Both the position numbers and the translations under genes were made by a program. Below, one piece after another: positions 26,689 to 35,299 of a DNA stretch of 64,000 nt. Under the pieces are notes generated by a model. It made no database searches. It saw only the letters and a list, made by a program, of their open reading frames with translations, and had not been told where the DNA came from. The stretch is from JABSSA01 sp039975755 (lineage in GTDB: Bacteria; Pseudomonadota; Alphaproteobacteria; Rhodobacterales; Rhodobacteraceae). Position 1 is the stretch's first letter, and every line of letters begins with the position of its first letter. Location: contig JBDWGM010000166.1 of assembly GCA_039975755.1 (NCBI GenBank), positions 1 through 64,000 on the forward strand. The letters run 5' to 3'.

Positions 26689-27273
26689 TTGACATCAAAG
26701 GTTCTATTGCGGTGGCAGAATCATCCCCAGCATGATTCAACCGCTGGCATCAGAGTATTTCAACCATCGATTTTATTGGAAAGCACAGCGCGCGGATATC
26801 GCCATATTACTCTTGATCGAAAGGCCGAAGTTGATCGTTTGCTTTCACTTGAATTGGCGCGTGTCACTGGCGGTTGGGGAAAAATGGACGCGGAACGCAT
26901 TTATGCCCAATACACGTCGGGTGCATCGCAGATGGAAAAATTCGACGTTGATTGGCTTGTGTCTCATTTAGAATATTGCCGACAAATGCGCGTGAGCCTG
27001 CAACAACTCATGATTGAGGCCGGCATTGCCCCTCAAGTGGTCTATTTCGAGGACATCTACGTTGATCATGACGCTGGTCGTCGCCAGATTGATGCCTTGA
27101 TGCGTTTCGTGGGGCTATCACCAGAAAAGGTGCCGGACTATGACGCGAGCGTAGCTGATGCGCTGATTTACAAGGGGCAAAACTCAGCGCGAATGATGAA
27201 TTTGGTCCCCAACATCGAAGAAGTGCGCAGCCGGCTGCATGACCTCGACACGCCACACACCTTTCAATTTTAG
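26689..27273 (+). pseudogene. N-terminally truncated Stf0-type sulfotransferase remnant
   Basis: The frame encodes 194 residues from a TTG at 26689 and has no ATG or ribosome site in frame near its beginning. The central part (I-T-L-D-R-K-x-E-V-x-R-L-L-S-L-E-x-A-R-x-T-G-G-W) and the C-terminal part (QVVYFEDIYVDHDAGRRQIDALMRFVGLS split around this block) resemble the second half of Stf0-type sulfotransferases. The PAPS-binding loop expected near the N-terminus is missing, because the RTX gene ends only 60 bases upstream. It is probably a non-functional remnant left by a deletion. It overlaps the convergent large glycosyltransferase gene by four bases. Confidence 0.5.
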
Positions 27274-30188
27274 ACGGGCGGCTTCAGCAAACCCAATTCG
27301 ATGAGTGTGTCGACATTCTCGTATTGAATGGATCGTTCAAAAGCAAAGCTGCGGTTGTCTGGGTTTTGCATCCGTTCCGCGTAAATCATGTATTCACGCG
27401 CGCCTTCGTAATGTTGTTGGCGTTGCACTTCTTCCAATGCACGCGCATGAAAATCAGGCAAGAATTTAAAGTGTAATAATGCGCCCGTTTCTGTGGCCAC
27501 CTTGCGCGGCGTCATCTCATGTGTCGACGACAAGTATCTGAATTCGCGCGCCCATTTCACCAATGGCGCCTTCTGCATCGACATATGCGGCGTATTCAAT
27601 GCGTGACGATTGTTCCAGAATAGCCTTGTGCGGACGCCGCCAGAAACAGTGAGTTCAGGGCAAGATGCGACCGCGTCGTACCAATACCCATCTTTGTCAA
27701 AACAATTGAATGTTTCGATTAATGACTGCCCAGGAAGGTACGTCACTTCATCCAGAGCTTGCTCAGCGTACATATCGATCATTGTGGTGAACAAGGCCTG
27801 CGCGTTTTCTGCGTCCAGACGGTTACATAACGTGCGCAGTGAGCCGGGCGTCTCGCAACCGGAAAAAACCAGAACTTCGTCCGCATCGACTGTCAAAACC
27901 CAGCGTCCATCAAGGTAGGTGTTGGCAACTTCATTGTGCCACTTCACACCATAACGCGAGTCCCGGTAGTTCTCGTCCGTTTGAATGACTGTGACATCTG
28001 CGATTCTGGCAAAATAATCGAGTGTTGCGTCATCGGACATATTATCGATCAAAAAGAACCGATCGACACCAAGGGTCCGGTAGTATTCTGTGACCCATTT
28101 CAAACGGGTGAATTCATTTCGGGCCACGATGATGCAAGCAACAGCATCCTTAGGCAAAGGTTCTTTCGGCCCAGACAGGTGGCGAAACTGGGTTGGTGGT
28201 GCCAGCAAAGGAGACATGTCTTCTTCACTTTGCAAAAGCTTAGTCACCGCTGACCTTAAACGCATCGGGTTATTCTGTGCGGCGGCTATCTGCATGCGAA
28301 GTCGATTAATGTTCCAGTCATCCAAATGGGACCGCGCCCGTTCCAACAGTTGGTCGATTCCGTCAAGCCGTCCAAGTTTCAAACGTGCCATTAGATCATA
28401 GCGCCAGATTTCGCCCTTGAGCTCTTGTTGAGCGCTTAGCTCGTCAAACAGATCGATGATTTGAGACCAATTTCCGCGCGTCGCCCGATAATGCGCAAGG
28501 GCATTGATCAGGCCTTCTGGAAATGCGCAGGAAATATTGTATGCGTTGGCCAATGCTTGAGCGGAAATTTCAGAAAAACCAGACAAAGAATGGTCGCGAA
28601 TTTGGACCCGAATACTGAGTTCCAAGAAGTCAGCCGACTGAGGGGATGTCAGATCCCATCGGACGTCGTCCATCAGATCAAGAACGGATTGGACTTCGGT
28701 AAAATAGTTGCGCCATACAAGCAATTTGGCAAATTCCAGCAACTGACCGTAGTTCAATTGACCATGAAGATGTTTGACCGTGTCGCACAGCGTTTTGATA
28801 TGACCTGTGTGCGACAGGTCGTCTGCTACGCTTGCAACGTGGATAATGTCTTCAAACAAACCTGCTGCAATGGCGGAATAGGCCAGTTTCTGAAAATCAG
28901 CTTTGCTAAACCGTTCAAGTTGTTGGGAATCGGGCTCTTTTAACGCGTCCAGCAGTGCTTTGGTGTCATGTTCAGCAAACAACCAGACAAATTGATTTTC
29001 GTCCGAAAATTCAACTTGTTGGTCAGCGCTTAAGTTTTCGATGTTCAATCCGAACGGCATGTGTCCGTTGGCAACAAGTACATCGCGTAAGATAGCCAAT
29101 GCGGCCTTGAACGATGTTTGAGGGGTGTCAATCGATTTAGCCAATTCGGGTGACAACGCGGCCATGAATGCAGGGCTTAGCGTGTTTCGAAGCAAACTGC
29201 GTGATATAGCAATTGCGATCGGTGCTTCGTTCTTGTCCGTCAGAGTTACACAATCTGATGCGGTTGAACGCGCTAACCAGTCGATGATCAACGGGCGGGT
29301 AACGTCAGGTCCTTCGATTACGCAAAACCGTGTCGTACACGATCCACGCATTTCTTCTCGCAAAAGCCAGATCAGTTCTCGAACCGATGTGGTTTCAGAG
29401 CCGCCGAAATCTTGCAGTAAGAACCCAGGAGATTTTTGAGCCGCTTCGTTGTCTTGAAACTTTGACAAGTGCTTAACGGCGCAAAATGTTTGGCGCGTTG
29501 GCCGGAACCACAATTGTGGGTCTGCCCCATCAAATATGGGTAGCCGTTGTTTGGAATGTTTGAAGAATGCAGCCCAATCTGAAAAGCGCCAGCTATAGGG
29601 GGCTTGCCAATAAGCCAATGTCAAAAACTGTGAATCGACAAGTACACGTCCCGCCTGCGCGACAACATTCTGACGTCCGTTTGTTTTCTGCGGTAGGATA
29701 AATGCCCAGCTTTCATGCAAAGAAAATTCACCGTTTCCTGCAAATAAAAGAAACTGGTTCGATGCCCGTTTTGCTGCATATTGAGTCAAAGCGGCTTCGA
29801 TGTTCTCAGAGCTGCCATCTTCTTGTAGGTTGATAAGCAGAAGGTGCTGATTGTCCATGTCGGAGATCGCAGCGTTGATGACATCTTCAAGTTCAAGTTC
29901 TGTCGGATAATCCGAAGCTTTGATCAGGCGTATATCCGATAACATGTGACGACATGCATCCAGTTCAGAGCGTATAGCACTGTCTTCGTCTGGGCATAGG
30001 GCAACGCAACCAAACTGGTGTTCGAAAGCGGGTGTTGTAATCTGTTGGCTGAGCGCCGCGAATTGTCGAACATTACGTTCATTTTCATAGCTTGTCAGAT
30101 GCTGTGGCACAGTCGTCTCAAGCCGTTGCACTCTGTCAAAAGTGAAATGGTCTCCAAAAACACGGGCCGGGTTCAGGCTAAGGACCAC
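27270..30188 (-). CDS. large GT2_4/GT92-like glycosyltransferase, possibly 5'-truncated
   Basis: The open frame gives 972 residues from a GTG at 30188. Residues about 1-670 contain no family I can name. Residues about 20-190 look alpha/beta, and 430-650 look like helical repeats with W-x-x-I and L-x-x-G-R motifs. Residues about 682-930 form a GT2_4/GT92-like domain: ACIIVARNE, FLIDNMSDD, metal-binding VDADE at 767-771 and a C-terminal R-Q-Q-H-Y motif. The last module resembles the C-terminus of the 1849-residue protein, so the two are paralogous there. Upstream, in the same frame, lies a galectin-like remnant with three stop codons, so the GTG probably starts inside an ancestral gene. The shortened protein may still be made, since the rest of the frame is intact over 2.9 kb. 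Confidence 0.7.
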   Translation of the reverse strand: MVLSLNPARVFGDHFTFDRVQRLETTVPQHLTSYENERNVRQFAALSQQITTPAFEHQFGCVALCPDEDSAIRSELDACRHMLSDIRLIKASDYPTELELEDVINAAISDMDNQHLLLINLQEDGSSENIEAALTQYAAKRASNQFLLFAGNGEFSLHESWAFILPQKTNGRQNVVAQAGRVLVDSQFLTLAYWQAPYSWRFSDWAAFFKHSKQRLPIFDGADPQLWFRPTRQTFCAVKHLSKFQDNEAAQKSPGFLLQDFGGSETTSVRELIWLLREEMRGSCTTRFCVIEGPDVTRPLIIDWLARSTASDCVTLTDKNEAPIAIAISRSLLRNTLSPAFMAALSPELAKSIDTPQTSFKAALAILRDVLVANGHMPFGLNIENLSADQQVEFSDENQFVWLFAEHDTKALLDALKEPDSQQLERFSKADFQKLAYSAIAAGLFEDIIHVASVADDLSHTGHIKTLCDTVKHLHGQLNYGQLLEFAKLLVWRNYFTEVQSVLDLMDDVRWDLTSPQSADFLELSIRVQIRDHSLSGFSEISAQALANAYNISCAFPEGLINALAHYRATRGNWSQIIDLFDELSAQQELKGEIWRYDLMARLKLGRLDGIDQLLERARSHLDDWNINRLRMQIAAAQNNPMRLRSAVTKLLQSEEDMSPLLAPPTQFRHLSGPKEPLPKDAVACIIVARNEFTRLKWVTEYYRTLGVDRFFLIDNMSDDATLDYFARIADVTVIQTDENYRDSRYGVKWHNEVANTYLDGRWVLTVDADEVLVFSGCETPGSLRTLCNRLDAENAQALFTTMIDMYAEQALDEVTYLPGQSLIETFNCFDKDGYWYDAVASCPELTVSGGVRTRLFWNNRHALNTPHMSMQKAPLVKWAREFRYLSSTHEMTPRKVATETGALLHFKFLPDFHARALEEVQRQQHYEGAREYMIYAERMQNPDNRSFAFERSIQYENVDTLIELGLLKPPV

Positions 30189-30540
30189 CTGTTTGTCTTT
30201 TTTCAGATGTAAGGACTATGGCCAAACGTCCAAGACCAAGATCCCATCTTCCATCAATTCGCGACTGCAACCGAATTCTTCGCATCAACTTCCATCTGGG
30301 CGTTGCGAATTCACGACCACACTATCGCCACCACCACTTGGGTGACGCCTTTAAAACAGGGCAAGAACGCAGTTTGCTTCGGCATCCATCAGTCTGACGT
30401 GAAAATCGTCTGTGATTTCAGGGAACGACAGAGCAAAATGTTCGCCTGCGATGCCAAAATCTATACTGCGCAATTCGCTGTCCTTTTTAGACGTGTCTTC
30501 GATATAAGTGCTGCCAAAACATTGGCTGATACAAAACAAT
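30189..30540 (-). pseudogene. decayed galectin-like domain, 5' part of the large glycosyltransferase gene
   Basis: Read on the minus strand in the frame of the 972-residue protein, this stretch encodes recognisable sequence interrupted by TAA (30351-30353), TGA near 30276 and TAG near 30219. The pieces line up with a galectin: L-A-L-F-stop-R-R against the H-F-N-P-R motif, VVVNSQRPDGS against V-x-N, and stop-C-E-E against W-G-x-E-E, where TGA replaces TGG. Hydrophobic ILVLDV and VVLSLN strands follow, then DRVQRLETTV at the start of the intact frame. Three different stop types argue for decay rather than recoding. The region also fills the gap between the sulfotransferase gene and the large glycosyltransferase. 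Confidence 0.6.
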
Positions 30541-30590
30541 TATCTACCCATACGTGCAGGGTCCACGCAAAACTGTAGCAACTTAAGTGA

Positions 30591-31256
30591 CTATTTAGCG
30601 GATTTGTCCGATCGTCGCGCCGCGCGTCGTTTCAGTTTTTTCATACCTTTTTCGTTCAGCTCGTCAAGATTGGCCCACAATGCATAGTCTTCTTCGTAAA
30701 ATGCGCGCATTTCCTCCTGGAGGTGCATGGGTATGTCTTGGTCGTTGGGTAAATTGGATACATTGTGTCTTGGGAGCTTGGGATCGACACCAAGTAAGCG
30801 CGCTACGTCTGGGTATATTTCGGTTATACGGTGATAGGGGATGATTATATCCGAAAGAATGTTACCGTTGCGCCCCTGAAAAGCCTGTAGTTGCAAGTGC
30901 TTACGACCGTTCATACGAACGATGTTCCAGTCCTGGAGCCTCCAGAACGCTTCAAAGGTCATATCTCGGGGCAGTGGGCTTTGGACTGCGTTACCCTTGC
31001 GATAGCGAAACCACGAATAAATCCAGTCAATTGGATCTCGCATTACCCCGAATTTGAAGAATTTTTGGCGTGCGTGATCAGGATGATTGAACAGATATGG
31101 ATAGTTACTTAGCGCTTGTTGCAGCTGCATGTGCCGCCGCTCTGGAGTACCAGATGCGATAATGTCGGCATGCGCTAGCAATGCATTTTCGATCGACGTC
31201 GATGCTGTTTTCGTATTCGCAACAAAAATGAAACGCTTGCTTACTGATATCAGCAT
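30591..31256 (-). CDS. sulfotransferase family 2-like protein
   Basis: A 221-residue sulfotransferase. The PAPS-binding loop is NTKTASTSIENAL near residues 14-26, and the 3'-phosphate-binding region has FGVMRDPIDWIYSWFRYR near 69-86. It should move a sulfate group from PAPS to a carbohydrate hydroxyl. AGGAG is placed eight bases before the ATG at 31256. It is the downstream neighbour of the serralysin gene on the same strand. In this island it may decorate the exported glycan; the acceptor is unknown. The C-terminus is very basic (KKLKRRAARR). Confidence 0.8.
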   Translation of the reverse strand: MLISVSKRFIFVANTKTASTSIENALLAHADIIASGTPERRHMQLQQALSNYPYLFNHPDHARQKFFKFGVMRDPIDWIYSWFRYRKGNAVQSPLPRDMTFEAFWRLQDWNIVRMNGRKHLQLQAFQGRNGNILSDIIIPYHRITEIYPDVARLLGVDPKLPRHNVSNLPNDQDIPMHLQEEMRAFYEEDYALWANLDELNEKGMKKLKRRAARRSDKSAK

Positions 31257-31338
31257 ACCTTCTCCTATATGTCGAGCAGGGGTTACCTCTATAGATGGAA
31301 AAGCTCAACATATGGTCTGAAAGTATGCTTATATTTGC

Positions 31339-33324
31339 TTAGAAAATATCAGTTGAGAAGATTTCGATATGGTCCTCAAGCCCATTGACCGACGTCAAAC
31401 CACTCAGCGTCAAGACATCTTTTCCACCAAAATCTAAAATCACGCCCTCGGAGGTGACCGTTGCAAAATTGGCAACGATGCTGGCCGCATTGTGTGAACC
31501 GGACCAAAGATCGTCATTCAAACGCAATGTGTCTACACCCACCGTGAAATCGGTGATCTGATCGTCCAGGAATCTGTTTTCGTAGAAGAAGATGTCAGAC
31601 CCATCACCACCAGTTAAGACGTCAGTGCCTCTACCGCCTTCAAGAGAGTCGTTTCCGGTACCGCCGTCCAGCGTGTCGCGTCCACGAGAGCCGTATAGAT
31701 AGTCATTTCCAGCGCCACCGTTCACTTCATCGCTCGACCTTCCGCCTTTGATGATATCTGCGCCCAAGCCACCGTTTAGGACATCAGAACCGCCACCGCC
31801 GCCGATTGTATCATTCCCTGACGAAGCCAATACAAGGTCGTCGCCTTTATCTGCCCAGATGCGGTCAGCATCGTCGCCGCCGTCCAAAGTATCGTCACCA
31901 AAGCCGCCAAGCAGAGTATCCGAGCCACTGTTACCAGAGATAACGTCAGAACCGTCATTGCCCCAAATTTTGTTGTCAGCGGAGTTACCAGAAATCGTAT
32001 CGTTGCCGGATCCTGATTTAGCATTTTCGATGACAGTGTCGCGGGCAATTCCAACATTACCTCTTAATCCACCGATATCGGAGAAGCTTTCTTCTGCGAG
32101 ATCGATGTTGTCGTTTCTCGTGCTGTAGCTGAAATCAAGAGTATCGTTGCCGCTGTGGTCGAAGATCGTGTAAGCGACGCTGCCGCCGTCATAGATATTT
32201 AGCGGATCTGTTCCTGTTGCGATCGCTTCAAACAACGCATCAAGATAGGTGCCGATTGTGGATTCTGTGCCGCCCCAAACGTCATCACCCGCCGTTGCAG
32301 TGCTGGCGCCGTACAGGTCCTGGATCGCCACAATGTCAACCAACTGGGCTGTCGTAACATTTGCGTGGCTCGCGTTGGTATTCGTATTTTGTGTTTGCGA
32401 GAAATACGACATTACTGAGTATTGCCAGCTGTCGTCGGCAAAGTCCGCGTCGTTAGCGAAGGAGGCAGAACCGTTATAGCCGCCCTGGTGACCTAGCCCT
32501 AGTGCATGCCCGATCTCGTGTATGTATGTTTGGAATGTGTAGCTGCCAATATCTGATCCATAGCTGTTGACCCAGTTTGTGGACACGTTGATATTCGAGC
32601 TAAAGATTTCGCCGCGATAATGGGCGCTAGATGCATAAGCGCCGCTGTTCGCATCGTCAAAAACCATGTTAGCGCTGCCAGATACCTCGACGAAATCGAT
32701 GTCTGCAACAAGTTCCCAAGCTTCTATTGCCCAGCGTGCCAGTTGTTGGCCATCTGCTGTCAGAGCGCTCAGGTTTACTGTGATTTGGTTATTCTGGTCG
32801 GTGTCATAAGCACGGTCACTTCCGCCCCAATATCCGTCCGTCAGGAAGTCTGCCATCTGGTCCACAGCCGATACCGGACCTGTGTTGATAGATTCTCCCT
32901 CAGAAACAGTAACGGTGTAAGCGCCTGTCCCATTGTGGAATTGATAAGCCGACGCTTGAATGTAGTAGTCGCCACCCACTGTCGTATCGAACGTGATTTC
33001 CGAAAAGCTTCCCGAGCCACTATCGTCGTCTTCGTACAGGATAGTTCCGTCGCTTCCACGGATGTAGAGATATGTATCGAAGAAGCTGTCATTACCATCC
33101 AGGTTGATAGTATATGACGTATTGGCTTCAAGCGTGACGCGGATGAAGTCGTCATCCGATGTGTTCGAACGGACGCCGTTAAAGACGTCACCCGGGCCGA
33201 TAACATTCGTCGTCGCGATTGAATCTGATGCTGTGGAATCTTCAGCTACAGCCGCTTGAATTACAGGATCTACAACCCAGCATTCGTCAGTTTGAACGCC
33301 AAGATCGGAGCATAGATTACACAT
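31339..33324 (-). CDS. serralysin-type RTX metalloprotease (M10B) with N-terminal PPC-like domain
   Basis: A 661-residue secreted zinc protease without a signal peptide. Residues about 40-142 resemble a bacterial pre-peptidase C-terminal (PPC) domain, normally found after the protease. The catalytic domain (about 150-345) has HEIGHALGLGH at 269-279, with zinc ligands His269, His273 and His279 and the base Glu270, and a Met-turn SVMSY around Met305. RTX nonapeptides follow at about 435-580 and a C-terminal secretion region at about 590-661. Export by a type I secretion system is expected; no exporter is in the window. The start ATG at 33324 has only a weak ribosome site. The Cys-containing N-terminus (CNLC) is unusual for the family. 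Confidence 0.88.
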   Translation of the reverse strand: MCNLCSDLGVQTDECWVVDPVIQAAVAEDSTASDSIATTNVIGPGDVFNGVRSNTSDDDFIRVTLEANTSYTINLDGNDSFFDTYLYIRGSDGTILYEDDDSGSGSFSEITFDTTVGGDYYIQASAYQFHNGTGAYTVTVSEGESINTGPVSAVDQMADFLTDGYWGGSDRAYDTDQNNQITVNLSALTADGQQLARWAIEAWELVADIDFVEVSGSANMVFDDANSGAYASSAHYRGEIFSSNINVSTNWVNSYGSDIGSYTFQTYIHEIGHALGLGHQGGYNGSASFANDADFADDSWQYSVMSYFSQTQNTNTNASHANVTTAQLVDIVAIQDLYGASTATAGDDVWGGTESTIGTYLDALFEAIATGTDPLNIYDGGSVAYTIFDHSGNDTLDFSYSTRNDNIDLAEESFSDIGGLRGNVGIARDTVIENAKSGSGNDTISGNSADNKIWGNDGSDVISGNSGSDTLLGGFGDDTLDGGDDADRIWADKGDDLVLASSGNDTIGGGGGSDVLNGGLGADIIKGGRSSDEVNGGAGNDYLYGSRGRDTLDGGTGNDSLEGGRGTDVLTGGDGSDIFFYENRFLDDQITDFTVGVDTLRLNDDLWSGSHNAASIVANFATVTSEGVILDFGGKDVLTLSGLTSVNGLEDHIEIFSTDIF

Positions 33325-33886
33325 GGTCAGGACTACTCTTAATGATTCGAAGTCAACTCGTCGTTAGCAACTTGAGATTTTCAGGAACAGTTTGTACCCG
33401 AAATCACATGTTAGGTTGCAGAAAGTCGCTACAACTAGGGCAAACTTATGGCGGAATTTGGCGAACTTTGGGCCAACCCACTTGCCGGGGCGTGAACACT
33501 AGTCTATCACGCGCTCCGGAATTTTTCGTGTCAACTTGTGTTAACAGTTTGATAACGGAAGCAAAAATGCAATTTTGGGATCCAAAAAAAGATCGAAAAT
33601 CGAGCTCAATTCGGTGAAATGGTAACGCAAACATTTGGCGCCAGCATCGATTTTCCCCCTGAAAATCCCTCATTTTCGATCTGTATAATTTTCCTTTATC
33701 GCAGCAATTGGGTGTCGTTTCGCGACAAATCCCCCTTATTTACTTGATTGTCGCTGATGTCGGGTTTTTGTCGCGGCATGATTCTACACTTGAAGATTGT
33801 GATCCTCACTGATCAAGGCATTTGCAAACGCGCCGATCTTTGATGGATCGCTCAGGAGATGTTGCTGAGAGTGTGCTGAGCGACAG
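33325..33886. other. 562 bp region without a gene
   Basis: The stretch lies upstream of the serralysin gene and downstream of the class III aminotransferase gene, both on the minus strand. It is AT-rich and I see no coding frame with a conserved pattern on either strand. It contains several TGTCG-type words between 33710 and 33775, including TGTCG-N4-CGACA. The promoter and control sites of the protease gene are expected here, but I cannot place a convincing -35/-10 pair. Confidence 0.4.
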
Positions 33887-35236
33887 CTAAGCGGACTTGA
33901 TCCCTTTTTCGAGGGCTGCCAGCACTTGATTGATCTCATCTTCGAATATGATCAACGGTGGTGACATCATGATGTTGTTTCCACCAATGCGCACCATTGC
34001 TCCATTTTCGTAGACCGTTTTTTGTATGCGCTTCATCGTGGCCACATCCAGCGGTGTCTTGTTGACCTTGTCACTGACGAATTCAATTGCAGTCATCAAA
34101 CCATGACCACCGCGCACATCACCAATGATGTCGTATTTCTCTTTCAGACGTACAACACCGTCATAAAGCTGTGTGCCCCGTGCCGCTGCATTTGTCCGCG
34201 TATCCAGGCGAATGGTTTCTTCCAGACAGGCTGTGACTGCTGCCGCGCCTACTGGATGCGCTGAATACGTATACCCATGGAAAATAGCGCCCCCTTCGTC
34301 GGAACTTTCGAACACATGCGCCACTTCTTCGCTCACTAGCGTGGCCCCCACAGGGAAGTAGCCAGATGTAATGCCTTTGGCGGTGCTCATCATATCGGGT
34401 TTGACGCCCCAATGGCGACTGCCCGTCCAACTGCCTGTTCGACCAAAACCACAGATAACTTCGTCAGCGATCATCAAAATGCCATGGCGATCACAAATGT
34501 TCCGGATCAGAGGCATGAACGTGTCATGCGGAACGATGACCCCGCCGGCCCCAAGGATCGGTTCCATAATGAAGGCTGCAATATTTTCGGCACCTTGAAA
34601 CTCGATCTCGTCTTCCATTGTTTGGGCAATGACTTGGGCCAAGCGGGCCGGATCGGTTTCATTGAATGGGTTTCTATACGTATATGGCGCGGGCATATGG
34701 TGGCACCCAGCCAGTAACGGTTCATACGCTTTGCGGAACCGGTTGTTCCCATTTACGCTGGCCCCGCCGAAATGCGTGCCATGATAGCCTTTCTTCAAAC
34801 TCAGAAACTTGGTGCGCGTGGGCTGGCCTTTCAGGCGTTGATACTGCCGCGCAATTCGCAAACACGTTTCGACAGAATCCGAACCGCCTGAGGTGAAGAA
34901 CACGCGTGACATTCCATCTTCGGCAAAAAATTCACGCACGGCATAAGACGCTTCGATCGCGGTCGGGTTGGTCGTGCCCGCGAAGGCAGAATAATAGGGC
35001 AGGTCATAAAGCTGTTTGGAAATCGCTTCTTTGACCTTGTTGTTTGAATACCCAAGATTGACGCACCACAACCCGCCAACCGCATCGACGACCTTGTGAC
35101 CATCGATATCTTCGATCTGGCTGCCGTCCGCTTTGGTTATAATAGTCGGAGGCGTTTCGCGCGAGTCCCCGGGATGACCCATCGGGTGCCACAAGTGTTG
35201 AGCGTTGTTCGCGCGTAGGAAGTTGTCGTCTTTCAT
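33887..35236 (-). CDS. class III aminotransferase (omega-amino acid/pyruvate type)
   Basis: A 449-residue PLP-dependent aminotransferase of fold type I. The cofactor Lys is in the STAKGITSGYFPVGA stretch, preceded by the LMIADEVICGFGRTG motif with the PLP-ring Asp. The LWHPMGHP N-terminus and overall length fit the group acting on omega-amino acids or amines (beta-alanine, taurine, putrescine) with pyruvate as amino acceptor. The ATG at 35236 follows GGAGGTCCCCC; the frame extends 16 residues upstream without support. It lies 64 bp upstream of holA in the opposite functional context, so it is probably transcribed on its own. The substrate is undetermined. Confidence 0.85.
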   Translation of the reverse strand: MKDDNFLRANNAQHLWHPMGHPGDSRETPPTIITKADGSQIEDIDGHKVVDAVGGLWCVNLGYSNNKVKEAISKQLYDLPYYSAFAGTTNPTAIEASYAVREFFAEDGMSRVFFTSGGSDSVETCLRIARQYQRLKGQPTRTKFLSLKKGYHGTHFGGASVNGNNRFRKAYEPLLAGCHHMPAPYTYRNPFNETDPARLAQVIAQTMEDEIEFQGAENIAAFIMEPILGAGGVIVPHDTFMPLIRNICDRHGILMIADEVICGFGRTGSWTGSRHWGVKPDMMSTAKGITSGYFPVGATLVSEEVAHVFESSDEGGAIFHGYTYSAHPVGAAAVTACLEETIRLDTRTNAAARGTQLYDGVVRLKEKYDIIGDVRGGHGLMTAIEFVSDKVNKTPLDVATMKRIQKTVYENGAMVRIGGNNIMMSPPLIIFEDEINQVLAALEKGIKSA

Positions 35237-35299
35237 GGGGGACCTCCGGTCTTGGATGATTTGATCCAGACACGAAACACGCAACTCTTCAAGTCTTGT

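Noticed and set aside
30219..30353. Stop-codon readthrough or selenocysteine recoding of the galectin-like region
   Set aside because: Three different stop codons (TAA, TGA and TAG) interrupt the same domain, and no recoding element is visible. Decay is simpler.
30351..30539. 62-residue free-standing small gene
   Set aside because: It is in the same frame as the large glycosyltransferase and reads as the first part of the decayed galectin-like domain, so a separate gene is less likely.
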